DNA of 64,000 nucleotides, from the NCBI RefSeq assembly GCF_003667275.1, contig NZ_RCNV01000002.1:186001-250000 (forward strand), read 5' to 3'. The DNA comes from Mesonia aquimarina. GTDB taxonomy: Bacteria > Bacteroidota > Bacteroidia > Flavobacteriales > Flavobacteriaceae. The position numbers were made by a program, and so were the translations under genes. This document shows positions 53,493-62,345 of the stretch, piece after piece. Every line of letters begins with the position of its first letter. Position 1 is the first letter of the stretch. The notes beneath the pieces were generated by a model that made no database searches, was not told the DNA's origin, and was given only the letters and a program-made list of their open reading frames with translations.

Positions 53493-53500
53493 TATTTTTG
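53493..53500 (+). promoter_or_regulatory. Bacteroidota -7 box for the orphan ABC ATPase
   Basis: TATTTTTG matches TAnnTTTG, 17 bases before the ATG. No -33 box is clear. Confidence 0.5.
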
Positions 53501-53517
53501 AAGTTAAACCTATAAAT

Positions 53518-54483
53518 ATGCTTCAGGTAAAGAATGTCGTTTTTTCTTATCAAGACAAACCTACTTTAAAATCGATTAATTTTGAACTGAAAAAAGGAGA
53601 ACACACGAGTATAATTGGTGAAAGCGGTTGTGGAAAAAGTACATTATTAAAAGCTATTTATGGTTTATTAGATCTAGATGATGGAGAAATTTTGTGGGAA
53701 GAAGAAAAAGTTTTAGGACCGGCTTTTAATTTAATTCCGGGTCATGATAAAATGAAACATTTAGCGCAAGAATTTGATTTAATGCCGTTTACTTCTGTAA
53801 AAGAAAACATTGAAAAGTTTTTAAGCAGACAGCGTCAACATGAAAATGACCAGCGGACCAATGAGTTGTTAGCTGTAATTGATTTGGAAGATTTTGCTGA
53901 TAAAAAAGTGAAACTTTTAAGTGGCGGACAAAAACAGCGCGTGGCTTTAGCACAAGTTTTGGCGAAAGAACCCGAATTACTTTTGTTAGACGAGCCTTTT
54001 AATTTTATTGATAATTTTAGAAAAAATAAACTCCGTCGAAATTTGTTTACTTATCTAAAAAAGCAAAACATCAGCTGTGTGTTTGCAACGCACGATAGTA
54101 CCGATATGCTCGGTTTTTCAGATAAAACACTTGTCATGAAAAACGGTGAAATTGTCGCAGAAAACACACCCGAAAAATTATATGATTTTCCGCCATCGTA
54201 TTATGTAGCTTCTCTTTTTAATGAGGTTAATTCTTTGAAAGCTGAACTTTTTGGGATAGAAAAAGGAACGGTGTTAATTTATCCTTCAGAAATAAATGTT
54301 GCTGAAAAAAGCTTAAAAGCAATCGTAAAAAAGTCTTATTTCAACGGAAATAATTATTTTATTGAAGCAATTTTAGAAACTACTGAAGAGAGAATTTTAT
54401 TTACGCACGAGGAATTTATTCCAGCAGAATCAATTGTTTTTTTGAATGTTTCTGAAGAATTAATTCAAAAAAGAAGGATTTAA
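53518..54483 (+). CDS. orphan ABC transporter ATP-binding protein with C-terminal extension
   Basis: Residues 1-210 are a complete ATP-binding domain: Walker A GESGCGKS, signature LSGGQKQR, Walker B LLLLDEPF, and HDSTDM. The last ~100 residues (SLFNEVNSLKAELFGIEKG onwards) are an extra domain reminiscent of TOBE regions of importers of polyamine/iron type. No permease gene is beside it. It is likely cytoplasmic and membrane-associated with a partner elsewhere. Confidence 0.85.
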   Translation: MLQVKNVVFSYQDKPTLKSINFELKKGEHTSIIGESGCGKSTLLKAIYGLLDLDDGEILWEEEKVLGPAFNLIPGHDKMKHLAQEFDLMPFTSVKENIEKFLSRQRQHENDQRTNELLAVIDLEDFADKKVKLLSGGQKQRVALAQVLAKEPELLLLDEPFNFIDNFRKNKLRRNLFTYLKKQNISCVFATHDSTDMLGFSDKTLVMKNGEIVAENTPEKLYDFPPSYYVASLFNEVNSLKAELFGIEKGTVLIYPSEINVAEKSLKAIVKKSYFNGNNYFIEAILETTEERILFTHEEFIPAESIVFLNVSEELIQKRRI

Positions 54484-54485
54484 TT

Positions 54486-54959
54486 TTATTGAACTTCTGT
54501 AATTAAAATCTCTTTTTGCTGAAAAGAAAACGAGTCACCTTCAGTTTTACCTAACATATTTTTCGCAATAGGAGAATTCGCACCAATCGCAAAATAGGTT
54601 TCATTATCGACTTCTAATTTTCCTACTGAAATACAAATAAGATAATTTGCGGTAGTTGTTTTAATTAAACTTCCCAGTTGAATTTTTCCCGATTCTTTTC
54701 GCTGAATAGCAAGTTCTAAAATTTCTTCTTGCTCTTTAAATTGCTTTAATTGAACTGAAAGCTGGTTAATTTCAGCATTAATCATTTCTCTGGAAGTTTC
54801 ATATTTATCGCCAGCGCTGCTCTTGGTTTCATTTGCCAAGGCTTCATCTAAATCGGTTAACGAATTTTTAATTCTATCTATTCTACTCTTTAAATATTCG
54901 CGGCATCTTTCAAAAAGAATACGTTTAGTTTTTTTCAATTTTCTTTTCTTTTTCTTCAA
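54486..54959 (-). CDS. GreA/GreB-family elongation-factor-like protein
   Basis: The N-terminal coiled coil (FERCREYLKSRIDRIKNSL, ANETKSSAGDKYETSREM) and the FKBP-like C-terminal part (GSLIKTTTANYLICISVGKL, FAIGANSPIAKNMLGKTEGD) match the Bacteroidota Gre-like family, often mislabelled 3-oxoacyl-ACP synthase. GreA/B rescue backtracked RNA polymerase; this shorter relative may bind the polymerase secondary channel without the same activity. Length is 157 residues. Its start lies in the last 35 bases of mtgA. Confidence 0.8.
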   Translation of the reverse strand: MKKKKRKLKKTKRILFERCREYLKSRIDRIKNSLTDLDEALANETKSSAGDKYETSREMINAEINQLSVQLKQFKEQEEILELAIQRKESGKIQLGSLIKTTTANYLICISVGKLEVDNETYFAIGANSPIAKNMLGKTEGDSFSFQQKEILITEVQ

Positions 54960-55629
54960 AAATTAAAGGTCCGTAATAATTCATTTGCTGTAAAATCCAA
55001 CTTTTTCTACGTTGAATATAAGGCGTCGGCGGGTTTGCACGATAATCTCTAGGATTGGGTAAAATCGCGGCAAGCGCAGCGGCTTCAGAAGAACTTAATT
55101 GCGAGGCTTTTTTCTTAAACCAAAATTGTGAAGCGGCTTCTGCACCGTAAATTCCGTTGCCCATTTCGATACTATTGAGGTAAACTTCTAAAATGCGTTC
55201 TTTTGTCCAAATAGTTTCAATTAAAAAAGTAAAATACACTTCTAAGCCTTTTCTAAGCCAATTTCTTCCCGGCCAAAGAAAAACGTTTTTTGCGGTTTGT
55301 TGACTAATAGTGCTCGCTCCGCGAATTCGTTTTCCTTTTTTATTATTTTCAATCGCTTTTTCGATGGCTTCAAAATCAAATCCGTTATGGTGAATAAAAT
55401 TCTGATCCTCACTACAAATTACGGCTTTTTGAAGATGAGGTGAAATATTTTCCATTGGTTCCCAATCGTGTTTCCAACTAGTATTTTCTTCAGAAGTATT
55501 TTCTATAGAGCGAATTACCATTAAAGGTGTAATCGGTACAGGAACCCATTTAAATACAACAACCAGCACAATGGAAAGTAAAAAAAGCCAAGCTAAAAAT
55601 TTTAGTAAAAAGCGAAGAAGTTTTTTCAT
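54925..55629 (-). CDS. mtgA: monofunctional biosynthetic peptidoglycan transglycosylase
   Basis: A GT51 enzyme that polymerises lipid II. One membrane anchor is at about 8-26. The catalytic Glu is in SEDQNFIHHNG near 72, and RIRGASTISQQTAKNVFLW is the family hallmark. Length is 234 residues. The end overlaps the Gre-like gene. A terminator separates it from accC on the same strand. Confidence 0.94.
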   Translation of the reverse strand: MKKLLRFLLKFLAWLFLLSIVLVVVFKWVPVPITPLMVIRSIENTSEENTSWKHDWEPMENISPHLQKAVICSEDQNFIHHNGFDFEAIEKAIENNKKGKRIRGASTISQQTAKNVFLWPGRNWLRKGLEVYFTFLIETIWTKERILEVYLNSIEMGNGIYGAEAASQFWFKKKASQLSSSEAAALAAILPNPRDYRANPPTPYIQRRKSWILQQMNYYGPLIFEEKEKKIEKN

Positions 55630-55638
55630 TAGAGAGCT

Positions 55639-55663
55639 AAAAAAACCCCGAAGAATCGGGGTT
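55639..55663 (-). terminator. intrinsic terminator of the fabH-accB-accC unit
   Basis: Eight-base arms AACCCCGA / TCGGGGTT around a 4-base loop; the transcript then enters a U run. Confidence 0.88.
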
Positions 55664-55668
55664 AAATT

Positions 55669-57027
55669 TTATTGATGATCTTTATATTTATCATCCATCA
55701 CAAAATCTTCCATAAACTTTGTGGTGTAATTTCCTGATATATAATCCGGATGATCCATTAGTTGTCTGTGAAAAGGAATAGTTGTTTTTACGCCTTCAAT
55801 AACAAACTCATCTAACGCGCGTTTCATCTTATTAATTGCCTCTTCTCTAGTTTGAGCTGTGGTAATTAATTTAGCGATCATTGAATCGTAATTCGGCGGA
55901 ATTAAATATCCACTATACACGTGTGTATCAATTCTTACTCCATGACCACCTGGTGCGTGTAAATTACCAATTACTCCCGGTGAAGGTCTAAAGTTATTGT
56001 AAGGATCTTCGGCATTAATTCTACATTCAATAGAATGCAATTGCGGGAAATAATTTTTACCCGAAATAGGAATTCCTGCAGCAACTAAAATTTGCTCTCT
56101 AATTAAATCATAGTCAATTACTTGTTCTGTAATTGGGTGCTCTACCTGAATACGCGTATTCATTTCCATAAAATAGAAATTTCTATGCTTATCAACCAAA
56201 AACTCTACAGTTCCGGCACCTTCATATTTAATGAATTCTGCAGCTTTTACGGCTGCTTCACCCATTTTTTTACGCAATTCATCAGTCATAAAAGGAGAAG
56301 GAGTTTCTTCTGTTAACTTTTGATGACGACGTTGCACAGAGCAATCTCTTTCTGATAAGTGACAAGCTTTACCACGGCTATCTCCTACAACTTGTATTTC
56401 AATATGGCGTGGCTCTTCAATAAGCTTTTCCATATACATACCATCATTTCCGAAAGCAGCACCAGCTTCTTGACGAGCGGATTCCCAAGCAGGTTCAAGA
56501 TCTTCCTCTTTCCAAACTGCACGCATTCCTTTTCCACCACCACCTGCAGTTGCTTTAAGCATTACAGGATAGCCCATTTTTTTAGCTACTTTTTTACATT
56601 CTGCAAAATCTTCTAAAATTCCGTCAGAACCAGGTATACAAGGAACTCCAGCTGCTTGCATTGTTGCTCTTGCAGAAGCTTTATCTCCCATTTTTTCTAT
56701 CATTTCTGCAGAAGCACCAATAAATTTTATATCGTGTTCTTGACAGATTTTAGAAAACTTAGAGTTCTCAGATAGAAAACCATATCCTGGGTGAATAGCA
56801 TCTGCATTAGTGATTTCTGCAGCTGAAATTATATTTGGTATTTTTAGGTAAGATTCACTACTTGGCGCAGGACCTATACAAACGGCTTCATCTGCAAAAC
56901 GAACATGCAAACTATCTGCATCTGCTTTGGAATATACTGCCACCGTTTGGATACCCATTTCTTTACAGGTTCTAATTACACGAAGTGCAATTTCTCCTCT
57001 ATTGGCTATTAGTATTTTTTTAAACAT
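55669..57027 (-). CDS. accC: biotin carboxylase subunit of acetyl-CoA carboxylase
   Basis: It carboxylates biotin on AccB with ATP and bicarbonate. [18 protein letters not shown], the ATP-grasp loop GGGGKGMR, the EXE site [13 protein letters not shown] and the C-terminal domain are complete. Length is 452 residues. It lies 88 bases after accB on the same strand. Confidence 0.97.
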   Translation of the reverse strand: MFKKILIANRGEIALRVIRTCKEMGIQTVAVYSKADADSLHVRFADEAVCIGPAPSSESYLKIPNIISAAEITNADAIHPGYGFLSENSKFSKICQEHDIKFIGASAEMIEKMGDKASARATMQAAGVPCIPGSDGILEDFAECKKVAKKMGYPVMLKATAGGGGKGMRAVWKEEDLEPAWESARQEAGAAFGNDGMYMEKLIEEPRHIEIQVVGDSRGKACHLSERDCSVQRRHQKLTEETPSPFMTDELRKKMGEAAVKAAEFIKYEGAGTVEFLVDKHRNFYFMEMNTRIQVEHPITEQVIDYDLIREQILVAAGIPISGKNYFPQLHSIECRINAEDPYNNFRPSPGVIGNLHAPGGHGVRIDTHVYSGYLIPPNYDSMIAKLITTAQTREEAINKMKRALDEFVIEGVKTTIPFHRQLMDHPDYISGNYTTKFMEDFVMDDKYKDHQ

Positions 57028-57115
57028 CTCTTAAAATTTTAAATTTTAAAACTAGAATTTTAAACTATCTTAAATGAGTTCACAATCATTTAAAAATTTA
57101 GCATTTAAAATTTTC

Positions 57116-57634
57116 TTAGGATGGATCTACCAAAAATAAAGGTTGATCAAATTCTACCGGAGAAGAATCGTCTACTAATACTTTAACGATTTTACCACTC
57201 ACTTCGCTTTCAATTTCATTGAAGAGTTTCATCGCTTCAATTACACAAAGTACGTCTCCTTCTTTTACGCTATCTCCAACCTCAACAAAAACCGGTTTGT
57301 CTGGAGAAGGTTTACGATAGAAAGTACCAATAATTGGAGATTTTACAGTAATGTATTTAGAATCATCAGATTCTTTACTTTCTGCTTTTTCTTCTGAAGC
57401 TCCTCCGCTTGATGCTTGTTGTTGTGCTGGTGCTGGCGCCTGCTGTTGCATAGGCTGTTGTGCCGGCATTTGTTGTGGCATTCCTCCCATTGGGATTTGC
57501 TGCACAATTGTAGTTTCTTTGTCTTCTGAAGAAGTTTTAATGGTGATTTTAACATCATCCATTTCTAACTTCACTTCACTAGCTCCTGATTTAGCTACAA
57601 ATTTTATTAAATTTTGAATTTCCTTTAATTCCAT
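57116..57634 (-). CDS. accB: biotin carboxyl carrier protein of acetyl-CoA carboxylase
   Basis: A swinging carrier that passes CO2 to acetyl-CoA. Biotin attaches at K136 in EAMKLFNE. The N-terminus is followed by a Gln/Pro/Ala/Met-rich flexible linker at 45-75. Length is 172 residues. The linker is long and rich in CAA/GCA codons. Order fabH-accB-accC is the common operon. Confidence 0.97.
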   Translation of the reverse strand: MELKEIQNLIKFVAKSGASEVKLEMDDVKITIKTSSEDKETTIVQQIPMGGMPQQMPAQQPMQQQAPAPAQQQASSGGASEEKAESKESDDSKYITVKSPIIGTFYRKPSPDKPVFVEVGDSVKEGDVLCVIEAMKLFNEIESEVSGKIVKVLVDDSSPVEFDQPLFLVDPS

Positions 57635-57657
57635 AATAATAAGGTATTTTTTGTTTT

Positions 57658-58653
57658 TTAGGAGTTATAAGCCCATTTTAGGTAAATAGAACCCCAGGTA
57701 AATCCACCTCCAAAGGAAGCAAAAATAAGATTATCTCCTTGTTTTAATTGGTTTTCAAAATCGCTTAAAAGTAAAGGCAGCGTTGCAGATGTTGTATTTC
57801 CGTAACGCTGAATATTCATAAGTACTTTAGAGTTATCTAAATTCATTCTGTTTGCTGTAGCATCTATAATACGCTTATTAGCTTGATGAGCTACGAGCCA
57901 ATCTACACTTTCGGGAGTTAGATTATTCCGCTTCATAATTTTTTCACTTACCCCTGCCATATTAGAAACAGCAAACTTAAAAACAGTTTTTCCATCTTGC
58001 TGAACAAAATGTTGTTTTTTATCTACAGTTTCATGACTTGCTGGAAGTAAAGAACCTCCGGCATCAATTTTTAAGAAGTTTCTACCGATTCCGTCACTTC
58101 TCAAGTATTCATCTTGAAATCCATAACCTTCTTCATTGGGTTCAAATAAAGCTGCTCCGGCACCATCTCCAAAAATGATACAGGTAGCTCTATCTTCATA
58201 ATTTATGATAGAAGACATTTTATCTGCACCAATTACTAATATTTTTTTATATCTGCCTGACTCTATATAGCTGGAAGCAGTAGACATTCCGTATAAAAAA
58301 CTAGAGCAAGCCGCTTGCAAATCATAAGCAAAAGCATTTACTGCACCTATTTTACTAGCTACATAAACACCAGTGGCGGCAACAGGCATATCTGGAGTGG
58401 TAGTTGCAAAAATAAGCATATCTATTTCTGCAGGATCAATATTTTTCCTTTCAATAAGGTCTTGCGCAGCTCTAATCCCTAAATAAGAAGAGCCTTTATC
58501 TGGATCCTTAAGTATTCGCCTTTCTTTAATACCGGTACGTGTGGTTATCCATTCGTCGTTGGTCTCAACCAGGTCTTCTAACATTTTGTTAGTTAAAACG
58601 TGGTCTGGCACATAAGATCCTACAGCGGTTATAGCTGCTTTTATGTTGTTCAT
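57658..58653 (-). CDS. fabH: beta-ketoacyl-ACP synthase III
   Basis: It starts fatty acid synthesis by condensing acetyl-CoA with malonyl-ACP. The catalytic triad is C116 in AACSSFL, His in AHQANKRI, and Asn in RYGNTTSATLP. ATG 58653 gives 331 residues; an in-frame TTG at 58674 overlaps the -7 box and is rejected. It heads the acc operon. A -7 box TACGTTTG lies at 58672-58679. Confidence 0.96.
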   Translation of the reverse strand: MNNIKAAITAVGSYVPDHVLTNKMLEDLVETNDEWITTRTGIKERRILKDPDKGSSYLGIRAAQDLIERKNIDPAEIDMLIFATTTPDMPVAATGVYVASKIGAVNAFAYDLQAACSSFLYGMSTASSYIESGRYKKILVIGADKMSSIINYEDRATCIIFGDGAGAALFEPNEEGYGFQDEYLRSDGIGRNFLKIDAGGSLLPASHETVDKKQHFVQQDGKTVFKFAVSNMAGVSEKIMKRNNLTPESVDWLVAHQANKRIIDATANRMNLDNSKVLMNIQRYGNTTSATLPLLLSDFENQLKQGDNLIFASFGGGFTWGSIYLKWAYNS

Positions 58654-58671
58654 AAAAAAAGATTTATTACA

Positions 58672-58679
58672 CAAACGTA
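58672..58679 (-). promoter_or_regulatory. Bacteroidota -7 box for fabH
   Basis: TACGTTTG on the minus strand matches TAnnTTTG, 18 bases before the fabH ATG. No clear -33 box. Confidence 0.5.
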
Positions 58680-58807
58680 GGCTCTTTCCTACAAAATAAT
58701 CTGATGAAATTACAAAATTTCACGAAAACAGGGTGCAAATTAAGATGTTTTTAGGACTTAATCAACTGAAAGCTGTTTTGTTTTTAAAATAGAGCCAAAT
58801 TTATGCT

Positions 58808-58840
58808 TAAAAAAAACCCTCATCGGTTGGATGAGAGTTT
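58808..58840 (-). terminator. intrinsic terminator of the DUF177-rpmF unit
   Basis: Eleven-base arms (one mismatch) AAACCCTCATC / GATGAGAGTTT around a 5-base loop; a U run follows on the minus strand. Confidence 0.85.
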
Positions 58841-58869
58841 TATATCAATTTCTTGTTTATTTAGAAAGC

Positions 58870-59067
58870 CTAAGCTTCTACTTCTTCTGTATTGTCTATT
58901 AAGACTTGTCCTCTGTAATATAATTTTCCTTCATGCCAGTGTGCTCTGTGAAAAAGGTGAGCTTCTCCTGTAGTAGGATCGGTAGCAATTTGAGGAGCTT
59001 TCGCTTTGTAATGCGTTCTTCTCTTATCTCTTCTGGTCTTCGATATCTTTCTCTTAGGATGTGCCAT
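58870..59067 (-). CDS. rpmF: 50S ribosomal protein L32
   Basis: A basic 65-residue protein ([21 protein letters not shown]) with the C-terminal extension [18 protein letters not shown] seen in Bacteroidota L32. The cysteine zinc pair of some L32 proteins is absent. It lies 12 bases after the DUF177 gene, the usual pairing. Confidence 0.97.
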   Translation of the reverse strand: MAHPKRKISKTRRDKRRTHYKAKAPQIATDPTTGEAHLFHRAHWHEGKLYYRGQVLIDNTEEVEA

Positions 59068-59079
59068 AACTATGTGTTA

Positions 59080-59622
59080 TTATTTATTGTCGTTTAATAA
59101 TTTTTTTAACTCGTTCCAACGTGGATCAATTTCCTCGTCGCTATCTTTTTCTTCTTTTTGTTTAGGAGCTAATTCTTCTAGCCTATCAAGTATTTCTGAA
59201 TTTAAAGAGCCGTCTTCTACTCCCGGATGTATTTTTTTATACGGAACGGAAAGAATAATAGCTTCATAAATGTACTGCTGAACCTGTATTTTATATTCGC
59301 CGTGCGGAATGATTAATAACTCTTCATTTTCGTCATTATATTCTTCACCAAATTTAATAACCATAGAAAGCTCTCCTTCTATTGGCTGATCAAAAGGCTC
59401 GTTAGTAACATCGCAGTTTACGTTTACTACTCCAGCCACTTTAAAATCTAACTCTAACATGGTTGATTTTTTTTCTAGGCTGAGATCTACTTTAACGTCT
59501 ACTTTGTTAAACTCATCATACTCAAATAACTCAAAGAACGCATTATCTATTTGATAATCATAATGGTGCCTCCCTACTTTTAATCCAACAAACTGGATTT
59601 CATACGCTTTAAACTTCTTCAT
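59080..59622 (-). CDS. DUF177 (YceD) protein
   Basis: A 180-residue protein with NVNCDVTNEPFDQPIEG, the DUF177 signature cysteine region, and a C-terminal ...DPRWNELKKLL. The family occurs next to rpmF across bacteria and has been linked to 23S rRNA accumulation in plants and bacteria. It is the first gene of the DUF177-rpmF unit, with a -7 box 22 bases upstream. Confidence 0.9.
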   Translation of the reverse strand: MKKFKAYEIQFVGLKVGRHHYDYQIDNAFFELFEYDEFNKVDVKVDLSLEKKSTMLELDFKVAGVVNVNCDVTNEPFDQPIEGELSMVIKFGEEYNDENEELLIIPHGEYKIQVQQYIYEAIILSVPYKKIHPGVEDGSLNSEILDRLEELAPKQKEEKDSDEEIDPRWNELKKLLNDNK

Positions 59623-59644
59623 TACATCGGCAGTTTCGGGCGTG

Positions 59645-59652
59645 CAAATATA
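59645..59652 (-). promoter_or_regulatory. Bacteroidota -7 box for DUF177-rpmF
   Basis: TATATTTG on the minus strand matches TAnnTTTG, 22 bases before the ATG at 59622. Confidence 0.5.
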
Positions 59653-59693
59653 TAAAATATAATGAATTAACTATATTTATTAACAAAAAATGT

Positions 59694-60740
59694 TTACAAT
59701 TTTTTTGACTGCTTTTTTAGCGGATTTTTAGTGAGTTCCTGATACTCTTCTCTATTTTTAAAAATTTCTAGTGCTGAAAAAACTGCTTCTTTGAATGATC
59801 TAAAGTCTGCTTCTCCTTTTCCGGCAATCTCATAGGCGGTTCCATGGTCTGGCGAAGTTCGTATTTTTTTTAGTCCAGCGGTATAATTTACACCTTTACC
59901 AAAAGAAAGCGTCTTAAATGGGATTAAACCTTGGTCGTGATAGGCTGCTATTACTGCATCAAAATTTTTAAAATTTTTACTACCAAAAAAACTATCGGCA
60001 GAAAAAGGACCAAAAACTAATTTTCCTTTATCATTAATTTTTTGAATGCTTGGTTTTAAAACTTCTTCATCTTCTTTTCCGATAACACCATTATCTCCAC
60101 TATGTGGGTTAATACCTAATATTGCAATTTTTGGCTTTCTTACTCTGAAATCCTTCTTTAGCGTGTCTTCTATAATTCCTACTTTTTTTGTAATGAGTTC
60201 TGGAGTAATTACTTCGGCAACATTTTTTACAGGAACATGGTCTGTTAATAAACCAACCTTTAACTGGTCTGAAATCATTAACATTAAACTATTGCCTTCT
60301 AAAGTTTTGGCGAGGTAATCTGTATGCCCCGGAAAATTAAATTTTTCTGATTGAATTACATTCTTATTAATCGGCGCGGTTACCAAGGCGTCTATTTTAT
60401 TTTCTTTTAAAGCTTCGGTTGCAGCTTCTAAAGATTTAAATGCATACTCTCCAATTTTTTTGTCTTCTTGCCCAAAATTTACTTTCACATTTTCTTTCCA
60501 AACATTTACTACATTAAATTTTCCATCGATTGCTTTTTCGGGACTGTCAATTCCTTGAATGTTTAAACTTAATTTATAGTGTCTTTTAAAGAATGTAAGT
60601 AATTTATTATTGGCAAAAACTACCGGTGTACAAAAATCTAACATGCGAGAGTCTTCAAAAGTTTTTAAAACTACTTCGCTACCAATTCCATTTAGATCGC
60701 CAATACTTATTCCTATACGTATTTTTTGTTCTTTTTTCAT
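59694..60740 (-). CDS. pdxA: 4-hydroxythreonine-4-phosphate dehydrogenase
   Basis: An NAD- and metal-dependent step of pyridoxal phosphate synthesis. Motifs are IGDLNGIGSEV (13-23), LVTAPINKNV, FPGHTDYLA with a metal His, GINPHSGDNG, AAYHDQGLIPFK and RTSPDHGTAYEIAG. Length is 348 residues. The gene is divergent from ribE. Confidence 0.95.
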   Translation of the reverse strand: MKKEQKIRIGISIGDLNGIGSEVVLKTFEDSRMLDFCTPVVFANNKLLTFFKRHYKLSLNIQGIDSPEKAIDGKFNVVNVWKENVKVNFGQEDKKIGEYAFKSLEAATEALKENKIDALVTAPINKNVIQSEKFNFPGHTDYLAKTLEGNSLMLMISDQLKVGLLTDHVPVKNVAEVITPELITKKVGIIEDTLKKDFRVRKPKIAILGINPHSGDNGVIGKEDEEVLKPSIQKINDKGKLVFGPFSADSFFGSKNFKNFDAVIAAYHDQGLIPFKTLSFGKGVNYTAGLKKIRTSPDHGTAYEIAGKGEADFRSFKEAVFSALEIFKNREEYQELTKNPLKKQSKKL

Positions 60741-60815
60741 TTATAAAATTTTTGCAACTTTTAAAGAAACTATTTTTGTTGAGTTTTACTTGAATTATTT
60801 CAACAAAATTATCGC

Positions 60816-60823
60816 TATTTTTG
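60816..60823 (+). promoter_or_regulatory. Bacteroidota promoter for ribE
   Basis: TATTTTTG matches TAnnTTTG, and a TTG at 60790-60792 lies 23 bases upstream, the same spacing as the asd promoter. It is 33 bases before the ribE ATG. Confidence 0.6.
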
Positions 60824-60856
60824 CTCACTACAAATGTAATTAAATAATTGGCAACT

Positions 60857-61456
60857 ATGTTTACAGGAATTATTGAAGAAATTGGGAAAGTTAGCGCTAT
60901 TGATCAGGAGGGTGAAAACCTGCATATAAGTATTAATGCTAATTTTACTTCAGCTTTAAAAATTGATCAAAGTGTAGCCCATAATGGTGTGTGCTTAACA
61001 GTTGTTAATTTAGACGATTCTAACTACACTGTAACTGCCATTAAAGAAACTTTACAAAAAACCAACCTAGGAAAATTAAAGGTTGGCGATGCTGTAAATC
61101 TAGAACGCGGTATGAAAATGGGTGCAAGGCTTGATGGCCACATTGTGCAAGGACACGTAGATCAAACCGCTATTTGTAAAGCTATTGAGCCACAAGAGGG
61201 AAGTTACCTTTTTACTTTTTCTTATGACCACGCTCTGCAAAATGTAACGATAGAAAAAGGCTCTATTACCATAAATGGTGTTAGTTTAACTGTTGTAAAT
61301 AGTAAGCTTAATGAGTTTAGTGTAGCTATTATTCCGTACACTTATGGGCATACTACGTTTCAGTTTTTAAAAGAAGGCGATACGGTTAATTTAGAATTTG
61401 ATGTAATTGGAAAATATGTAAAACGGTTGCTGGAAGTACAAAATAAAGCTGAATAA
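60857..61456 (+). CDS. ribE: riboflavin synthase, alpha subunit
   Basis: It dismutates two 6,7-dimethyl-8-ribityllumazine molecules to riboflavin. Two lumazine-binding domains are visible, each with a repeated pattern: MFTGIIEEIG...SVAHNGVCLTVV and DGHIVQGHVDQTA...ITINGVSLTVV. ATG 60857 starts the MFTGIIEE motif; an upstream TTG would add three residues. Length is 199 residues. It is divergent from pdxA. Confidence 0.95.
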   Translation: MFTGIIEEIGKVSAIDQEGENLHISINANFTSALKIDQSVAHNGVCLTVVNLDDSNYTVTAIKETLQKTNLGKLKVGDAVNLERGMKMGARLDGHIVQGHVDQTAICKAIEPQEGSYLFTFSYDHALQNVTIEKGSITINGVSLTVVNSKLNEFSVAIIPYTYGHTTFQFLKEGDTVNLEFDVIGKYVKRLLEVQNKAE

Positions 61457-61498
61457 TATCATTTAATTAATAAGCTAAATTTTTAAATTTATAGTAAT

Positions 61499-62107
61499 AT
61501 GTCTTTTTTCAATAAAATAAAATGGGTTTTAGGGATTCTATTAGTTTTTGTACTCATTGTGATGACAAATTTAATTGATAGAAATAATTTTGTTAGGGTT
61601 AAAGATTCTGTTGAAACAATTTATAAAGACCGGCTAATTGTAAAAGATTATATTTTTGATTTTTCAAAATCTATTCAGCAAAAGGAAATTGCTTTAATTT
61701 TAAATGATTCTAGTTTTTTTACACAAAAAAATACAGCAGTTAATAATCATATAAATGGAATTATTAACCGTTATGAGCAAACAAAATTAACTGCAAAGGA
61801 AACTCGTGTTTTTAGAAATTTTAAAAATAATTTTCAAGATTTGGTTAACTCTGAAAGTTCATTATTAAAAACGGGGTTTGCTAATAAAGATAAATCGATT
61901 AGTTATATTTCTAACATTAAACAAAACCTTAATGAGTTATCTGAAATTCAACTGAAAGAAGGCAGCAGGCAAATGTCTATCAGTAAAAAAGCAGTTGATA
62001 CCGTAGAGTTGTTTACCCAAATAGAAATTTATTTAATGATTTTTCTTGCCCTTGGCATTCAAATTATTGTAATGTACAATCCTAAAGAAAAATCATCACA
62101 AAAATAG
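61499..62107 (+). CDS. membrane protein with periplasmic four-helix-bundle sensor-like domain (4HB_MCP type)
   Basis: Helices near 8-25 and 175-195 flank ~150 residues of long amphipathic helices (KDRLIVKDYIFDFSKSIQQKEIA). This is the layout of a 4HB chemoreceptor ligand-binding module, but there is no HAMP, kinase or methyl-accepting output after it; only about 10 residues follow the last helix. Length is 202 residues. Some Bacteroidota carry such stand-alone modules. The ligand and partner are unknown. Confidence 0.7.
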   Translation: MSFFNKIKWVLGILLVFVLIVMTNLIDRNNFVRVKDSVETIYKDRLIVKDYIFDFSKSIQQKEIALILNDSSFFTQKNTAVNNHINGIINRYEQTKLTAKETRVFRNFKNNFQDLVNSESSLLKTGFANKDKSISYISNIKQNLNELSEIQLKEGSRQMSISKKAVDTVELFTQIEIYLMIFLALGIQIIVMYNPKEKSSQK

Positions 62108-62345
62108 TTCCTATAGAAATAAATATTGGTAAAAAATATTTTAACCCTTTAGAAAATTTAGATTTCCCCCAAATTACTAAAGAAAAAATTGGCAGTAAAA
62201 AAGTTGCTGCTACCGCTATAAGTGAAGTAAGTTCATAAATAGCCCCTAATACCACATAGTCATAGATATTTATAGTTTTTGTCACTAACCAATATAGCAA
62301 AAGTATTACCGAAACAAGAGTTAATATTTTTGGTATATTTTTCAT
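62082..62345 (-). CDS. small three-helix membrane protein, unknown function
   Basis: The 87 residues form three hydrophobic helices, at about 5-25, 30-55 and 65-86. No family was recognised. Its 3' end overlaps the 4HB gene by 26 bases, and its start shares a base with the stop of the lipoprotein gene upstream, so those two are probably translated together. Confidence 0.55.
   Translation of the reverse strand: MKNIPKILTLVSVILLLYWLVTKTINIYDYVVLGAIYELTSLIAVAATFLLPIFSLVIWGKSKFSKGLKYFLPIFISIGTIFVMIFL

Noticed and set aside
54486-54959. Possible 3-oxoacyl-ACP synthase call
   Set aside because: The sequence lacks the Cys-His-Asn triad and thiolase fold; it fits a Gre-like factor. The label is a known misannotation.
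57351-57617. Plus-strand frame rich in Cys/Ala, like a small Cys peptide
   Set aside because: It is the reverse of the Gln/Pro/Ala-rich linker codons of accB; the minus-strand accB is certain.
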